Part shown: positions 25,042 through 35,193 of the stretch, piece by piece
Layout: each line of letters opens with the position of its first letter
Numbering within the stretch: position 1 is the first letter of the stretch
NCBI RefSeq assembly: GCF_031199965.1
Contig: NZ_CP133605.1
Span: 4,987,501-5,051,500 of the forward strand
Direction: 5' to 3'
Source of the DNA: Paenibacillus sp. D2_2
GTDB lineage: Bacteria; Bacillota; Bacilli; Paenibacillales; Paenibacillaceae
DNA: 64,000 bases
Notes under the pieces: model-generated
The model's input: only the letters and a program-made list of their open reading frames with translations
Told to the model about the DNA's origin: nothing
The model's database searches: none
Translations under genes and position numbers: made by a program

Positions 25042-26379
25042 CTATAATTCTGAAGACGCCGCATTCAGCTGCTCTGCAGAGCTGGCAACCTGAGACATAT
25101 CCGAACCGATTCCTTCTATTATATAAACGAGATTTTTGATTTGAGCTTCTACGGTTACTATCTCATCCGAACTACGCTGCACGGATTCTATAATATGAAG
25201 AAACACATCTCTGCTAGATTGTGAATACTCTCTCCCTTGTCCGGCTACCCGCTGTGCCCCACCAACAGCCTGGATTACTTCTGTTGTCAGACTCGAGGAT
25301 TGCTTAAGCTTGTCCTTGATTTGAGCGACAGTCAGCCTTGCATCTTCTGATAGCTTCCGGACCTCTTGGGCTACTACAGTAAATCCAAGTCCATGCTCTC
25401 CTGCTCTGGCCGCCTCAATCGCCGCATTAAGTGAGAGCAGATGGATCTGACCAGCGATGTTCTCGACCGATTGTGCCACTTGCTCGATTTGCTTCGAGAA
25501 GTTGCTCAGATGCAGTACCGTCTCCTCCATCGCATGCATATTCTCAAAAATGTAATCGATTCGGTTCTGCAATTCCTGAAGACTCTCCCTGCCTTGTTCA
25601 GCCAAGCCCCTAGACGATACTGCAAAATCAGCCAACCGATGAACCGCCTTATTTACGCCATCCGCATCAGTAATGAGGTTGTCTACGGATAGCCTTGTAT
25701 CCTTACTCTTTATTTGCAGCTCTTCACTAAATAAAGTGATCTTTCGCTGGAGTTCCTGTTTGACTTGTTCATACTGAGCTTCTTTCTCGCGAATATTTTC
25801 TTTCTCATAAGCTTCAAGTACTAATTGCTGTTCAAAATTAAGCAATTTAGTCGTTGTAGTAATCATCTGTAACATTTGCTTTCCGTCCTGAACCTGCTGG
25901 CAAATGACCTCGATTACGGCGTTCTGTAAATTTTGAAAGGCGGATAGATACCACTTTGGTTCCAAACCAACCCGTTTATGTACTTTCGCGATCGCCAATC
26001 GTTTCATAATGAATTCCAACCCAATCTCCCCATTGAACATTTCAAGCAAATGCTCTTCAAGCGTCTTCTTTAGACGTTCTATCGTACTATGCTGCTGTAT
26101 TATCCCTTTCAGCTTATCTACATCAAGTACCGACTGATAGAAAGAATCGACAATGCTTTCCATATGATTCGCTATAATCGGCCGCATTTGCTGCAAGGTC
26201 TTCAGATCTGTATCAGTGAAGTGGATCATCTTCAGTTGCGCGTTGACCTCATCTCCATCTTTAATGGCATAGGTTTGCCCATCATATTTCTCCACTGGTG
26301 AACTTATATAATCATCCGTGGATGAAGCCTTATGCTGTGCTAAGAGTGGACGCTTTAAATGAGAAAAAGGGCATTTCAT
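25042..26379 (-). CDS. Globin-coupled soluble methyl-accepting chemotaxis protein (HemAT-like)
   Basis: The 445-residue protein has no transmembrane segment. An N-terminal protoglobin sensor domain (about residues 45-200) contains LAIAKVHKRVGLEPKWYLSA, where the His is the likely proximal haem ligand. A coiled-coil link follows, then a chemoreceptor signalling domain (about 240-445) with the hairpin tip region VENIAGQIHLLSLNAAIEAA and RAGEHGLGFTVVAQEVRKLS. HemAT of B. subtilis is an aerotaxis oxygen sensor of the same build and size (432 residues). The start is ATG 26379 with GGGGGTT 11 bases upstream; ATG 26403 is in frame but lacks a ribosome binding site. The gene has its own promoter. Confidence 0.85.
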   Translation of the reverse strand: MKCPFSHLKRPLLAQHKASSTDDYISSPVEKYDGQTYAIKDGDEVNAQLKMIHFTDTDLKTLQQMRPIIANHMESIVDSFYQSVLDVDKLKGIIQQHSTIERLKKTLEEHLLEMFNGEIGLEFIMKRLAIAKVHKRVGLEPKWYLSAFQNLQNAVIEVICQQVQDGKQMLQMITTTTKLLNFEQQLVLEAYEKENIREKEAQYEQVKQELQRKITLFSEELQIKSKDTRLSVDNLITDADGVNKAVHRLADFAVSSRGLAEQGRESLQELQNRIDYIFENMHAMEETVLHLSNFSKQIEQVAQSVENIAGQIHLLSLNAAIEAARAGEHGLGFTVVAQEVRKLSEDARLTVAQIKDKLKQSSSLTTEVIQAVGGAQRVAGQGREYSQSSRDVFLHIIESVQRSSDEIVTVEAQIKNLVYIIEGIGSDMSQVASSAEQLNAASSEL

Positions 26380-26429
26380 AACTATAATAACCCCCAGATT
26401 CATGATTAATGTACTTGAGCCTTGAGGGC

Positions 26430-26458
26430 ATTATAACGGTGATATCTCAACCTGTAAA
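26430..26458 (-). promoter_or_regulatory. Sigma-A-like promoter of the globin chemoreceptor gene
   Basis: TTTACA (26453-26458), 17 bases and TATAAT (26430-26435) on minus. Motility genes often use sigma-D; no sigma-D element was seen here. Confidence 0.65.
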
Positions 26459-26518
26459 GTCAAAAAAATACACATTTCGACAAAATACAACAATATTCAT
26501 TCCTTCTATGTCTTAAAT

Positions 26519-26551
26519 GCAAAAAGACTCGTTCCTTATGGAACGAGTCTT
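26519..26551 (-). terminator. Terminator after tuf
   Basis: GACTCGTTCC pairs perfectly with GGAACGAGTC, followed on minus by a T-run. It isolates the rpsL-rpsG-fusA-tuf unit from the chemoreceptor gene. Confidence 0.88.
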
Positions 26552-26570
26552 CAAGAAGCATAAGCTTTAA

Positions 26571-27761
26571 TTATTTGCTGATGGATACAACAGCGCCGGA
26601 TCCAACTGTACGTCCACCTTCACGGATGGAGAAGCGAGTTCCTTCTTCAATCGCGATTGGGTTGATCAGGGATACGGAAACTTCGATGTTGTCGCCAGGC
26701 ATAACCATTTCAGTACCTTCTGGCAGGTTGATAACACCTGTTACGTCAGTTGTACGGAAATAGAATTGTGGACGGTAGCCAGTGAAGAAAGGCTTATGAC
26801 GTCCGCCTTCTTCTTTAGTCAATACGTATACTTGAGCGGAGAACTCAGTATGCGGATTAACGGAAGCTGGCTTTGCCAATACTTGACCGCGTTCGATTTG
26901 TGCACGGTCAACACCACGGAGCAATGCACCGATGTTGTCGCCTGCTTCAGCGGAATCAAGCAATTTACGGAACATTTCTACGCCAGTTACGACGGATTTC
27001 TTAGTTTCTTCTTTGATACCAACGATTTCGATTTCATCGCCGACTTTAACAGTACCACGCTCTACACGGCCTGTAGCAACTGTACCGCGGCCAGTGATGG
27101 AGAATACGTCCTCGACAGGCATAAGGAATGGTTTGTCAACTGGACGCTCTGGAAGAGGGATATACTCGTCGATGATTTCGAACATCTCAACGATTTTCTT
27201 AGCCCAATCGCCATCTGGGTTCATAAGAGCTTCACGAGCGGAACCTTGGATGATTGGAGTATCATCGCCAGGGAAATCGTATTCGTTCAGCAAGTCACGA
27301 ACTTCCATTTCAACCAATTCAAGAAGCTCTTCATCTTCAACCATGTCGCATTTGTTCAAGAATACAACGATGTAAGGAACGCCTACGTTACGGGACAACA
27401 GGATGTGCTCGCGAGTTTGTGGCATTGGGCCGTCAGCTGCGGATACAACCAGGATCGCTCCGTCCATTTGTGCAGCACCAGTGATCATGTTTTTAACATA
27501 GTCGGCGTGCCCTGGGCAGTCAACGTGAGCATAGTGACGGTTAGGAGTCTCATATTCCACGTGGGAAGTGGAGATCGTGATACCGCGCTCGCGCTCTTCT
27601 GGAGCCTTATCAATTTGATCAAATGACATTGCAGCACCGCCATAAGTTTTGGACAATACAGTAGTGATTGCTGCAGTCAGCGTAGTTTTACCATGGTCAA
27701 CGTGACCAATTGTACCGATGTTAACATGCGGTTTTGTACGTTCGTATTTAGCCTTTGCCAT
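26571..27761 (-). CDS. tuf: Elongation factor Tu
   Basis: EF-Tu of 396 residues delivers aminoacyl-tRNA to the A site. GTPase motifs are GHVDHGKTT (near 18), DCPGHADY (near 80) and NKCD (near 135). The start MAKAKYERTKPHVNIGTIGH at 27761 has AAGGAGG at suitable distance; a Met three codons upstream overlaps that site. Confidence 0.97.
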   Translation of the reverse strand: MAKAKYERTKPHVNIGTIGHVDHGKTTLTAAITTVLSKTYGGAAMSFDQIDKAPEERERGITISTSHVEYETPNRHYAHVDCPGHADYVKNMITGAAQMDGAILVVSAADGPMPQTREHILLSRNVGVPYIVVFLNKCDMVEDEELLELVEMEVRDLLNEYDFPGDDTPIIQGSAREALMNPDGDWAKKIVEMFEIIDEYIPLPERPVDKPFLMPVEDVFSITGRGTVATGRVERGTVKVGDEIEIVGIKEETKKSVVTGVEMFRKLLDSAEAGDNIGALLRGVDRAQIERGQVLAKPASVNPHTEFSAQVYVLTKEEGGRHKPFFTGYRPQFYFRTTDVTGVINLPEGTEMVMPGDNIEVSVSLINPIAIEEGTRFSIREGGRTVGSGAVVSISK

Positions 27762-27862
27762 TTTAAACATTTCCTCCTTAAAAATGAGATTAATATGTTG
27801 GACTAACCTGGGAGCAAATCCTTAACTCAGGTCATCTACTCCCGGCTAGTAAATACAGAAGA

Positions 27863-29943
27863 TTACTCTGCAGAACCTTTATGCTTCGTTACGATCTCTT
27901 CGGAGATGCTACGAGGAACTTCTTCATAGTGAGACAATTCCATCGAGAACACACCGCGTCCTTGCGTACCGGAACGTAGAGTTGTGGAGTAACCGAACAT
28001 TTCGGAAAGAGGCACTTTCGCGCGAATGATTTGAGCGCCGCCACGGGAGTCCATACCTTCGATACGGCCACGACGTGAGTTCAGCATACCCATAACATCA
28101 CCCATGTACTCTTCCGGAACAGTTACTTCAACCTTCATGATTGGCTCAAGCAGAATCGGTTGTGCTTTTTCCTTAGCAGCTTTAAGCGCCATGGAACCAG
28201 CGATCTTAAACGCCATTTCACTGGAGTCGACATCGTGGTAGGAACCGTCTACGATAGTAGCTTTCACGTCCACGAGTGGGAAACCAGCAAGAACACCGTT
28301 CTTCATTGCTTCTTCGATACCCTGTTGAGCAGGTCCGATATACTCTCTTGGTACTGAACCACCGACAACTTTGCTATCGAATGTGTTACCTGTACCTGGT
28401 TCGAGCGGTTCGAATTCAACCCATACGTGACCGTATTGACCACGACCACCGGATTGACGTACGAATTTACCTTCAACGCGAGCAGGAACCTTAAATGTTT
28501 CACGGTAAGCAACCTGTGGTTTACCCACATTGGTGTCTACCTTGAACTCGCGGCGCATACGGTCGATGATGATATCAAGGTGAAGTTCACCCATACCAGC
28601 CAAAATCGTTTGACCAGTTTCTTCATCTGTATGTGCGCGAAGTGTAGGGTCTTCCTCAGTCAATTTACCAAGGGCTACACTCATTTTGTCTTGGTCAGCT
28701 TTAGTCTTAGGTTCTACTGCAATTTCGATAACCGGATCAGGGAAGTTCATGGATTCGAGAATAACTGGGTTCTTCTCATCACACAGTGTATCACCTGTTC
28801 CAGTATCTTTCAAACCAACAGCTGCTGCGATATCACCAGCGTAAACTTCAGTGATTTCTTTACGGCTGTTAGCATGCATTTGCAGGATACGACCGATACG
28901 CTCACGTTTGTTCTTCGTTGCATTCAGTACATACGAACCGGATTGCAAAACACCGGAGTATACACGGAAGAACGTAAGCTTACCAACGTAAGGGTCAGTC
29001 ATGATTTTAAATGCAAGCGCTGCGAACGGTTCTTCGTCAGAAGAATGACGTTCTACTTCGCTACCATCGTCCAAGTGACCTTGGATGCTTGGTACGTCAG
29101 TTGGAGCCGGCAAGTAATCAACAACTGCATCCAGTACGAGCTGGATACCTTTGTTACGGTAAGAGATCCGCAAACTACTGGGAAGATCTTAACTTCTACT
29201 ACACCTTTACGAAGAGCTGCTTTCAGTTCTTCAACAGTGATTTCTTCACCTTCAAGGTATTTCATAGTCAATTCTTCATCTAGTTCTGCAACCTTCTCAA
29301 CCAACTCAGCACGAAGCTCTTCAACCTTCGCTGCATATTCTGCAGGAATTTCAGTTTCTTCGATGTTTTGGCCCAAGTCATCTTTGTACATGTAAGCCTT
29401 TTGAGTCACGATGTCGATAATACCGACAAAATCACTCTCAGCACCGATAGGAAGCTGAATAGCTACTGCATTAGCTTGGAGACGCTCGCGCATATCGTTA
29501 ACTACGTTAAGATAGTCGGCGCCAATAATATCCATTTTGTTGACATAAGCGATACGAGGAACGCTGTATTTGTCAGCCTGTCTCCATACGGTTTCAGACT
29601 GAGGCTCTACGCCTTCCTTCGCACTGAACACGCCTACTGCCCCGTCCAATACACGAAGGGAACGTTCGACTTCTACTGTGAAGTCAACGTGTCCCGGGGT
29701 ATCGATGATATTGACGCGATGGCCCTTCCATTGAGCGGTTGTAGCGGCGGACGTAATTGTGATCCCGCGCTCTTGCTCTTGCTCCATCCAGTCCATCGTC
29801 GCAGCACCCTCGTGAACTTCACCGATTTTGTGCGTGATACCTGTGTAGAACAAGATACGTTCCGTCGTGGTCGTTTTACCGGCGTCAATATGCGCCATGA
29901 TCCCGATATTACGTGTATTTTTCAAGGAGAACTCTCTTGTCAT
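27863..29943 (-). CDS. fusA: Elongation factor G, frameshift near 29166
   Basis: EF-G drives translocation. Starting MTREFSLKNTRNIGIMAHID at ATG 29943 after GAAGGGAG, it shows AHIDAGKTTTTE, DTPGHVDF and NKMD. After PVVCGS one base is missing (GGATCTCTTACC for GGATCTTCTTACC). Restored, it reads GSSYRNKGIQLVLDAVVDYL and continues through domains II-V to the stop, for about 693 residues, the normal size. An intact fusA is essential and no second copy is in the window, so a sequence error is the best explanation. Confidence 0.94.
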
Positions 29944-29990
29944 GCGATTTTCTCCCTTCAAAATAGAGGTTTATTATTAGTTGCTGAATC

Positions 29991-30461
29991 CTACCAACGA
30001 TAGTGTGCGAACGCTTTGTTCGCTTCAGCCATTTTGTGAGTGTCTTCACGTTTCTTAACGGAAGCACCAGTGTTGTTGGATGCATCGATGATCTCTGCAG
30101 CCAAACGCTCTTCCATAGTCTTCTCGCCGCGGTTGCGGGAGTAGTTTACGAGCCAACGTAATCCTAAGGAAGTACGTCTTTCCGGTTTAACTTCGATCGG
30201 TACTTGATAGTTAGCACCACCTACACGGCGAGCTTTAACTTCCAAGACTGGCATGATATTTTTAAGCGCTGCTTCAAACACTTCCATTGGGTCATTGCCC
30301 GTACGTTCTTGAATGATGTTGAACGCATTATACAGAATGCTTTGTGCAACGCCGCGCTTACCATCGATCATAATGCGGTTGATCAGGCGAGTAACAAGTT
30401 TGCTGTTATACACCGGATCCGGCAATACGTCTCTTTTTGTAACTGGACCTTTGCGTGGCAT
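29991..30461 (-). CDS. rpsG: 30S ribosomal protein S7
   Basis: S7 of 156 residues, MPRKGPVTKRDVLPDPVYNS and the C-terminal KMAEANKAFAHYRW. It organises the 30S head. Between rpsL and fusA in the str operon. Confidence 0.97.
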   Translation of the reverse strand: MPRKGPVTKRDVLPDPVYNSKLVTRLINRIMIDGKRGVAQSILYNAFNIIQERTGNDPMEVFEAALKNIMPVLEVKARRVGGANYQVPIEVKPERRTSLGLRWLVNYSRNRGEKTMEERLAAEIIDASNNTGASVKKREDTHKMAEANKAFAHYRW

Positions 30462-30506
30462 AGTTATCCCCCTTTCATTATTAGTCCAAACCTATTTTCG
30501 AAAATA

Positions 30507-30926
30507 TTATTTCTTAGCTTTTGGACGTTTAGCACCATACTTGGAACGAGCTTGCATCCGGTTGTTAACACCAGCGGTATCAAGCGCACCGCGCACGATG
30601 TGATAACGTACCCCCGGAAGGTCTTTTACCCGGCCTCCACGAATCAAAACAACGCTGTGCTCTTGCAGGTTGTGACCGATCCCTGGAATGTAAGCCGTCA
30701 CCTCAACACGGTTCGTCAAACGAACACGGGCATATTTACGAAGTGCGGAGTTCGGTTTCTTAGGAGTCATCGTACCTACACGAGTACAAACACCACGTTT
30801 TTGTGGGGAACTAAGATCGGTAGCTTCACGTTTAAGAGCGTTATAACCTCTTTGCAATGCTGGCGATTTAGATTTGTACACCTTGTCTTGACGTCCTTTA
30901 CGGACTAATTGGTTAATTGTTGGCAT
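30507..30926 (-). CDS. rpsL: 30S ribosomal protein S12
   Basis: S12 of 139 residues, MPTINQLVRKGRQDKVYKSK, with TPKKPNSALRKYARVRL and GIGHNLQEHSVVLIRGGR. The lysine of the KPNS loop, the usual streptomycin-resistance site, is the wild-type residue. Confidence 0.97.
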   Translation of the reverse strand: MPTINQLVRKGRQDKVYKSKSPALQRGYNALKREATDLSSPQKRGVCTRVGTMTPKKPNSALRKYARVRLTNRVEVTAYIPGIGHNLQEHSVVLIRGGRVKDLPGVRYHIVRGALDTAGVNNRMQARSKYGAKRPKAKK

Positions 30927-31019
30927 GTTGTTGCCACCCCCTTCCTCGATTCTTTAACATTCTTTACAAACCCATTTGTTAAGCCCACAGACCCAGGCGG
31001 TTCATAAAAGAACAAATGA

Positions 31020-31058
31020 AAAGTTTTTGCCAGTAAGGAACCTTACAGCAAAAACATT
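31020..31058 (-). terminator. Stem-loop in the rplGB-rpsL gap
   Basis: On minus, GTTTTTGC and GCAAAAAC enclose TAAGG, TT, CCTTA, giving a long hairpin followed by four T. It may be a weak terminator or attenuator before rpsL. I saw no strong promoter after it, so readthrough is likely needed. Confidence 0.5.
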
Positions 31059-31067
31059 CCTATCAAA

Positions 31068-31318
31068 CTATGGTTTTACAACCGCAGCCATCGCTGCACC
31101 AATTTCAATCCGCAAGCTTTGCCGAGATTAAGCATCGTGTCCACCAAAGTGACCTTGACTGCATATTGATTGCACAATGCGATGATCTTCGATTTCAAAC
31201 GTGGATCTGCATCTTCAGCTACATATACTTCTTCGGCTCGTCCAAGCTCGACGATACGTATCGTTTGCTTGGTGCCGATCTTAACATGAGCATCCTGTAA
31301 ATCTTTATCATAAGACAT
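31068..31318 (-). CDS. rplGB: L7Ae-family ribosomal protein (RplGB/YbxF), frameshift near 31111
   Basis: This small L7Ae/L30e/S12e-fold protein binds kink-turn RNA. The frame runs MSYDKDLQDAHVKIGTKQTI to LNLGKACG and then shifts. Adding one G to GCGG gives GIEIGAAMAAVVKP and a stop at 31068, for 83 residues, matching B. subtilis YbxF (82). The uncorrected frame ends at 31076. It sits between rpoC and rpsL, the usual place. Confidence 0.9.
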
Positions 31319-31476
31319 ATCATCGTCCTCCAAAGCACAGGGAATTCCGTACTCACGCACTACGATATATTAGCATTCTCATTAGGCGATGTCAAGCAAT
31401 TTCTATCAATCTTTTGTTCTACCGGACTGCGGTCTTTAAGAACGCTGGTGATCAACCCGCTTGCTTGAACATAAAT

Positions 31477-31511
31477 CGTGATCCGGACGGTACAATTCCG
31501 CCCGGATCACG
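31477..31511 (-). terminator. GC-rich hairpin just after rpoC
   Basis: CGTGATCCGG and CCGGATCACG pair across a short loop immediately after the rpoC stop. The following T-run on minus is poor, so termination may be partial. Confidence 0.5.
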
Positions 31512-31524
31512 CATGTTGAGCTAG

Positions 31525-34500
31525 TTACTCTACAGTTACTGTCTCCAGATTCTCCTCAGTCGCCTCGTTGCCTTCCGGCTCATCGAATTGAATACTGCGA
31601 TACTGGTTCATACCAGTACCTGCCGGAATCAGCTTACCGATGATGACATTCTCTTTCAGGCCGAGCAGTTTATCCACTTTGCCTTTGATTGCCGCATCAG
31701 TGAGAACACGAGTTGTTTCCTGGAAGGATGCTGCCGACAAGAAGGAATCTGTCTCAAGCGATGCCTTGGTGATACCCAGCAATACTGGTTTGGCCACGGC
31801 AGGCTCTTGACCAGAAAGAATCGCTTCTTTGTTGGCTCTCTCATATTCATGCATGTCGACAAATGAACCTGGTAAGAGCGTGGTATCGCCGGAATCGACA
31901 ATACGGATCTTGCGGAGCATCTGTCTAACCATAACTTCAATGTGTTTGTCGTTAATTTCTACGCCCTGGTTACGATATACGCGTTGTACTTCCTGCAGAA
32001 TGTAGTTCTGTACGCCACGAATACCTTTGATACGCAGAATCTCTTTCGGGTCGATTGAACCATCGGTCAGTTCATCCCCGGCCTCGATATGCTCACCTTC
32101 GCTAACGCGCAGACGGGAGCCATAAGTTACCGAGTATACCTTAGTTTCTGCTTCGCCCTCAACTTCGATTTCACGACGATCCTTGGCTTCGCGAACCTCT
32201 TTCACGACACCGTCGATCTCACTAATTGTAGCTTGCCCTTTCGGATTCCGTGCTTCGAACAGCTCCTGAATACGCGGCAAACCTTGCGTAATATCGTCAC
32301 CGGCAACACCGCCGGTATGGAACGTACGCATTGTAAGCTGGGTCCCTGGTTCACCGATGGATTGAGCAGCGATAATACCAACCGCTTCACCAATCTCAAC
32401 ATGCTTACCAGTAGCCAGGTTCCGTCCATAGCACTTCTTACATACACCATGACGAGCACGACAGCTTAGTACCGAACGGATTTGTAGCTTCTTAACATCT
32501 GCATTCACGATCGCATTCGCTTTATCGCTATCGATTAGCTCATTGCGGTGAACGATAATCTCACCGGTCTTCGGATGCTTGATCGTCTCGAAGGAGTAAC
32601 GTCCTTCGATTCGGTCATACAGGTTCTCGATGATTTCCTTACCGTCTTCAATTTGGCTAACCACGATACCTTTGTCAGTTCCGCAATCATCCTCACGAAC
32701 GATTACATCCTGTGCCACGTCGACAAGACGACGAGTCAGGTAACCTGAGTCAGCAGTACGAAGTGCGGTATCGGCCAGACCTTTACGCGCACCGTGAGTG
32801 GAGATGAAGTACTCCAAGACTGTAAGGCCTTCACGGAAGTTCGCTTTGATTGGTAGTTCGTAAATTCGGCCGGATGGCGTAGCCATCAGACCCCGCATAC
32901 CACCCAACTGGGTGATCTGTGATTTATTACCCCGCGCCTTAGAATCAACCATGAGCATAATCGAGTTGAAGCGATCCATGGATTTCATCAGGACATCGGT
33001 AATTTGATCTTTCGCCTTCGACCAGATATCGATAACGCGGTCATACCGTTCTTCATCGGTAATCAAGCCGCGGCGATATTGATTTGTAATAACTTGTACT
33101 TTATCATCAGACTCACGCATGATGTCTTGTTTCGCATCAGGTACGATAACGTCGGAAACCGCAATACTAACACCCGCACGCGTCGAATACGTAAAGCCGG
33201 TTGTTTGATTCTGTCGAGAATAACCGAGGTTTCCGTCGTTTGATAGATCTCAAAGCAACGACCGATAATTTCACCCAGATATTCCTTGCCTACCCCGCTC
33301 ATCAACTTCTCGTTCATGATGCGCTCTTGAACATTTGCGCCTTTCTCATGAATGAAGTAATGATCCGGAGTTCCTTCGAGCAGATTGGTACGAGTTGCTT
33401 CGTTAATGTACGGGAAGCTGGCCGGGAAGATTTCGTTGAAGATAATCTTACCTACCGTCGTAACCAACAATGCATTTTGCTGTTCTTCAGTAAATGAAGT
33501 TTTGTTCAGCGCTCTGGCAGGAATCGCTACACGAGCGTGTAGAGATGCCGTGCCACGTTGATATGCCGAAACCGCCTCATTTACAGAAGCCAGGAGCATA
33601 CCTGTGCCTTTTGCTTCCTTGTTATCCACAGTCAGATAGTAAGAACCAAGGACCATATCCTGAGAAGGTGTGACAACTGGCTTACCGTCTTTCGGGTTCA
33701 AAATATTGCCCGATGCAAGCATCAGAAGGCGTGCTTCCGCTTGTGCTTCTGCAGACAACGGAACGTGTACGGCCATTTGGTCACCGTCGAAGTCGGCATT
33801 GTAAGCCGTACATACGAGCGGATGAAGACGAATGGCACGTCCTTCAACGAGGATCGGTTCAAAAGCTTGAATACCAAGACGGTGAAGCGTAGGAGCACGG
33901 TTAAGCAGAACTGGATGTTCCTTGATAACCTCTTCGAGTACATCCCATACTTCTGGGCTAACGCGTTCTACTTTACGTTTTGCACTCTTAATATTATGAG
34001 CCAGGCCTTTGTTAACTAGCTCTTTCATGACGAATGGCTTGAACAGCTCAAGCGCCATTTCCTTCGGCAGACCACACTGATACATCTTCAGATAAGGTCC
34101 CACGACGATAACGGAACGACCGGAATAGTCAACCCGTTTACCGAGCAGGTTCTGACGGAAACGACCCTGTTTACCTTTAAGCATGTGGCTCAAAGATTTC
34201 AACGGACGGTTACCCGGTCCGGTTACAGGACGGCCACGGCGGCCGTTGTCGATCAAAGCGTCAACCGCTTCTTGCAGCATACGTTTCTCGTTCTGAACAA
34301 TGATATCAGGAGCGCCAAGATCAAGCAGACGCTTCAGACGGTTGTTACGGTTAATAACACGGCGGTACAGATCGTTCAAGTCCGATGTAGCAAAGCGGCC
34401 ACCATCGAGCTGAACCATTGGGCGAAGCTCCGGTGGAATGACCGGAAGCACATCAAGAATCATCCACTCCGGATTGTTACCGGAGTTACGGAATGCTTCA

Positions 34501-35137
34501 ATAACCTCAAGGCGTTTGATCGCCCGGTTACGACGTTGCCCTTGAGCTGTACGTAGTTCTTCTTTTAGGAAGTCCATTTCCTTATCTATATCGAGATCCT
34601 GAAGCAATTCTTTAACCGCTTCGGCACCCATGCCAGCTTGGAATCCGTAGCCATATTTCTCACGATAGCTACGATATTCTTTCTCGGACAACAGTTGTTT
34701 CCTCTCCAGCGGAGTTTCCCTGGATCGGTAACAACATAGGATGCAAAATAAATGATCTCTTCGAGAGAGCGTGGCGACATATCGAGTGCCAAGCCCATAC
34801 GGCTTGGAATCCCTTTGAAATACCAAATATGGGACACCGGAGCGGCCAGTTCAATATGGCCCATCCGCTCGCGACGAACCTTTGCTCTCGTTACTTCAAC
34901 GCCGCAGCGATCGCAGACAACGCCTTTGTAACGAACTCTTTTATATTTACCGCAATGACATTCCCAGTCCTTGGTTGGGCCGAAGATCTTCTCGCAGAAG
35001 AGCCCTTCCTTCTCCGGTTTCAATGTCCGATAGTTAATTGTTTCAGGTTTTTTAACTTCACCGCGGGACCAAGAACGAATTTTCTCTGGGGAAGCAAGCC
35101 CGATTTTCATATACTCGAAGTTGTTGACATCCAACAA
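31525..35137 (-). CDS. rpoC: DNA-directed RNA polymerase subunit beta', two frameshifts (near 34716 and 33201)
   Basis: The catalytic large subunit starts with TTG 35137 (MLDVNNFEYMKIGLASPEKI) after AAGGAGGGA, as in B. subtilis. Visible landmarks are the zinc ribbon CHCGKYKRVRYKGVVCDRCG, the catalytic NADFDGDQM and the bridge-helix/trigger-loop area EPGTQLTMRTFHTGG. Frame is lost after VVTDPG (one A short, giving GGGAAACTCC) and again after DRIKQ (CAACC for CAAACC). Restoring one base at each site gives VVTDPG-x-TPLERKQLLS and RIKQTGFTYSTRAGVSIAV and a total of about 1204 residues. Two independent breaks in an essential single-copy gene point to sequence errors. Confidence 0.95.
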
Positions 35138-35193
35138 GGAGCATCCCTCCTTAACAAGGTTTATCACCATTTGACGGCAAGCCGCCAAAAACT

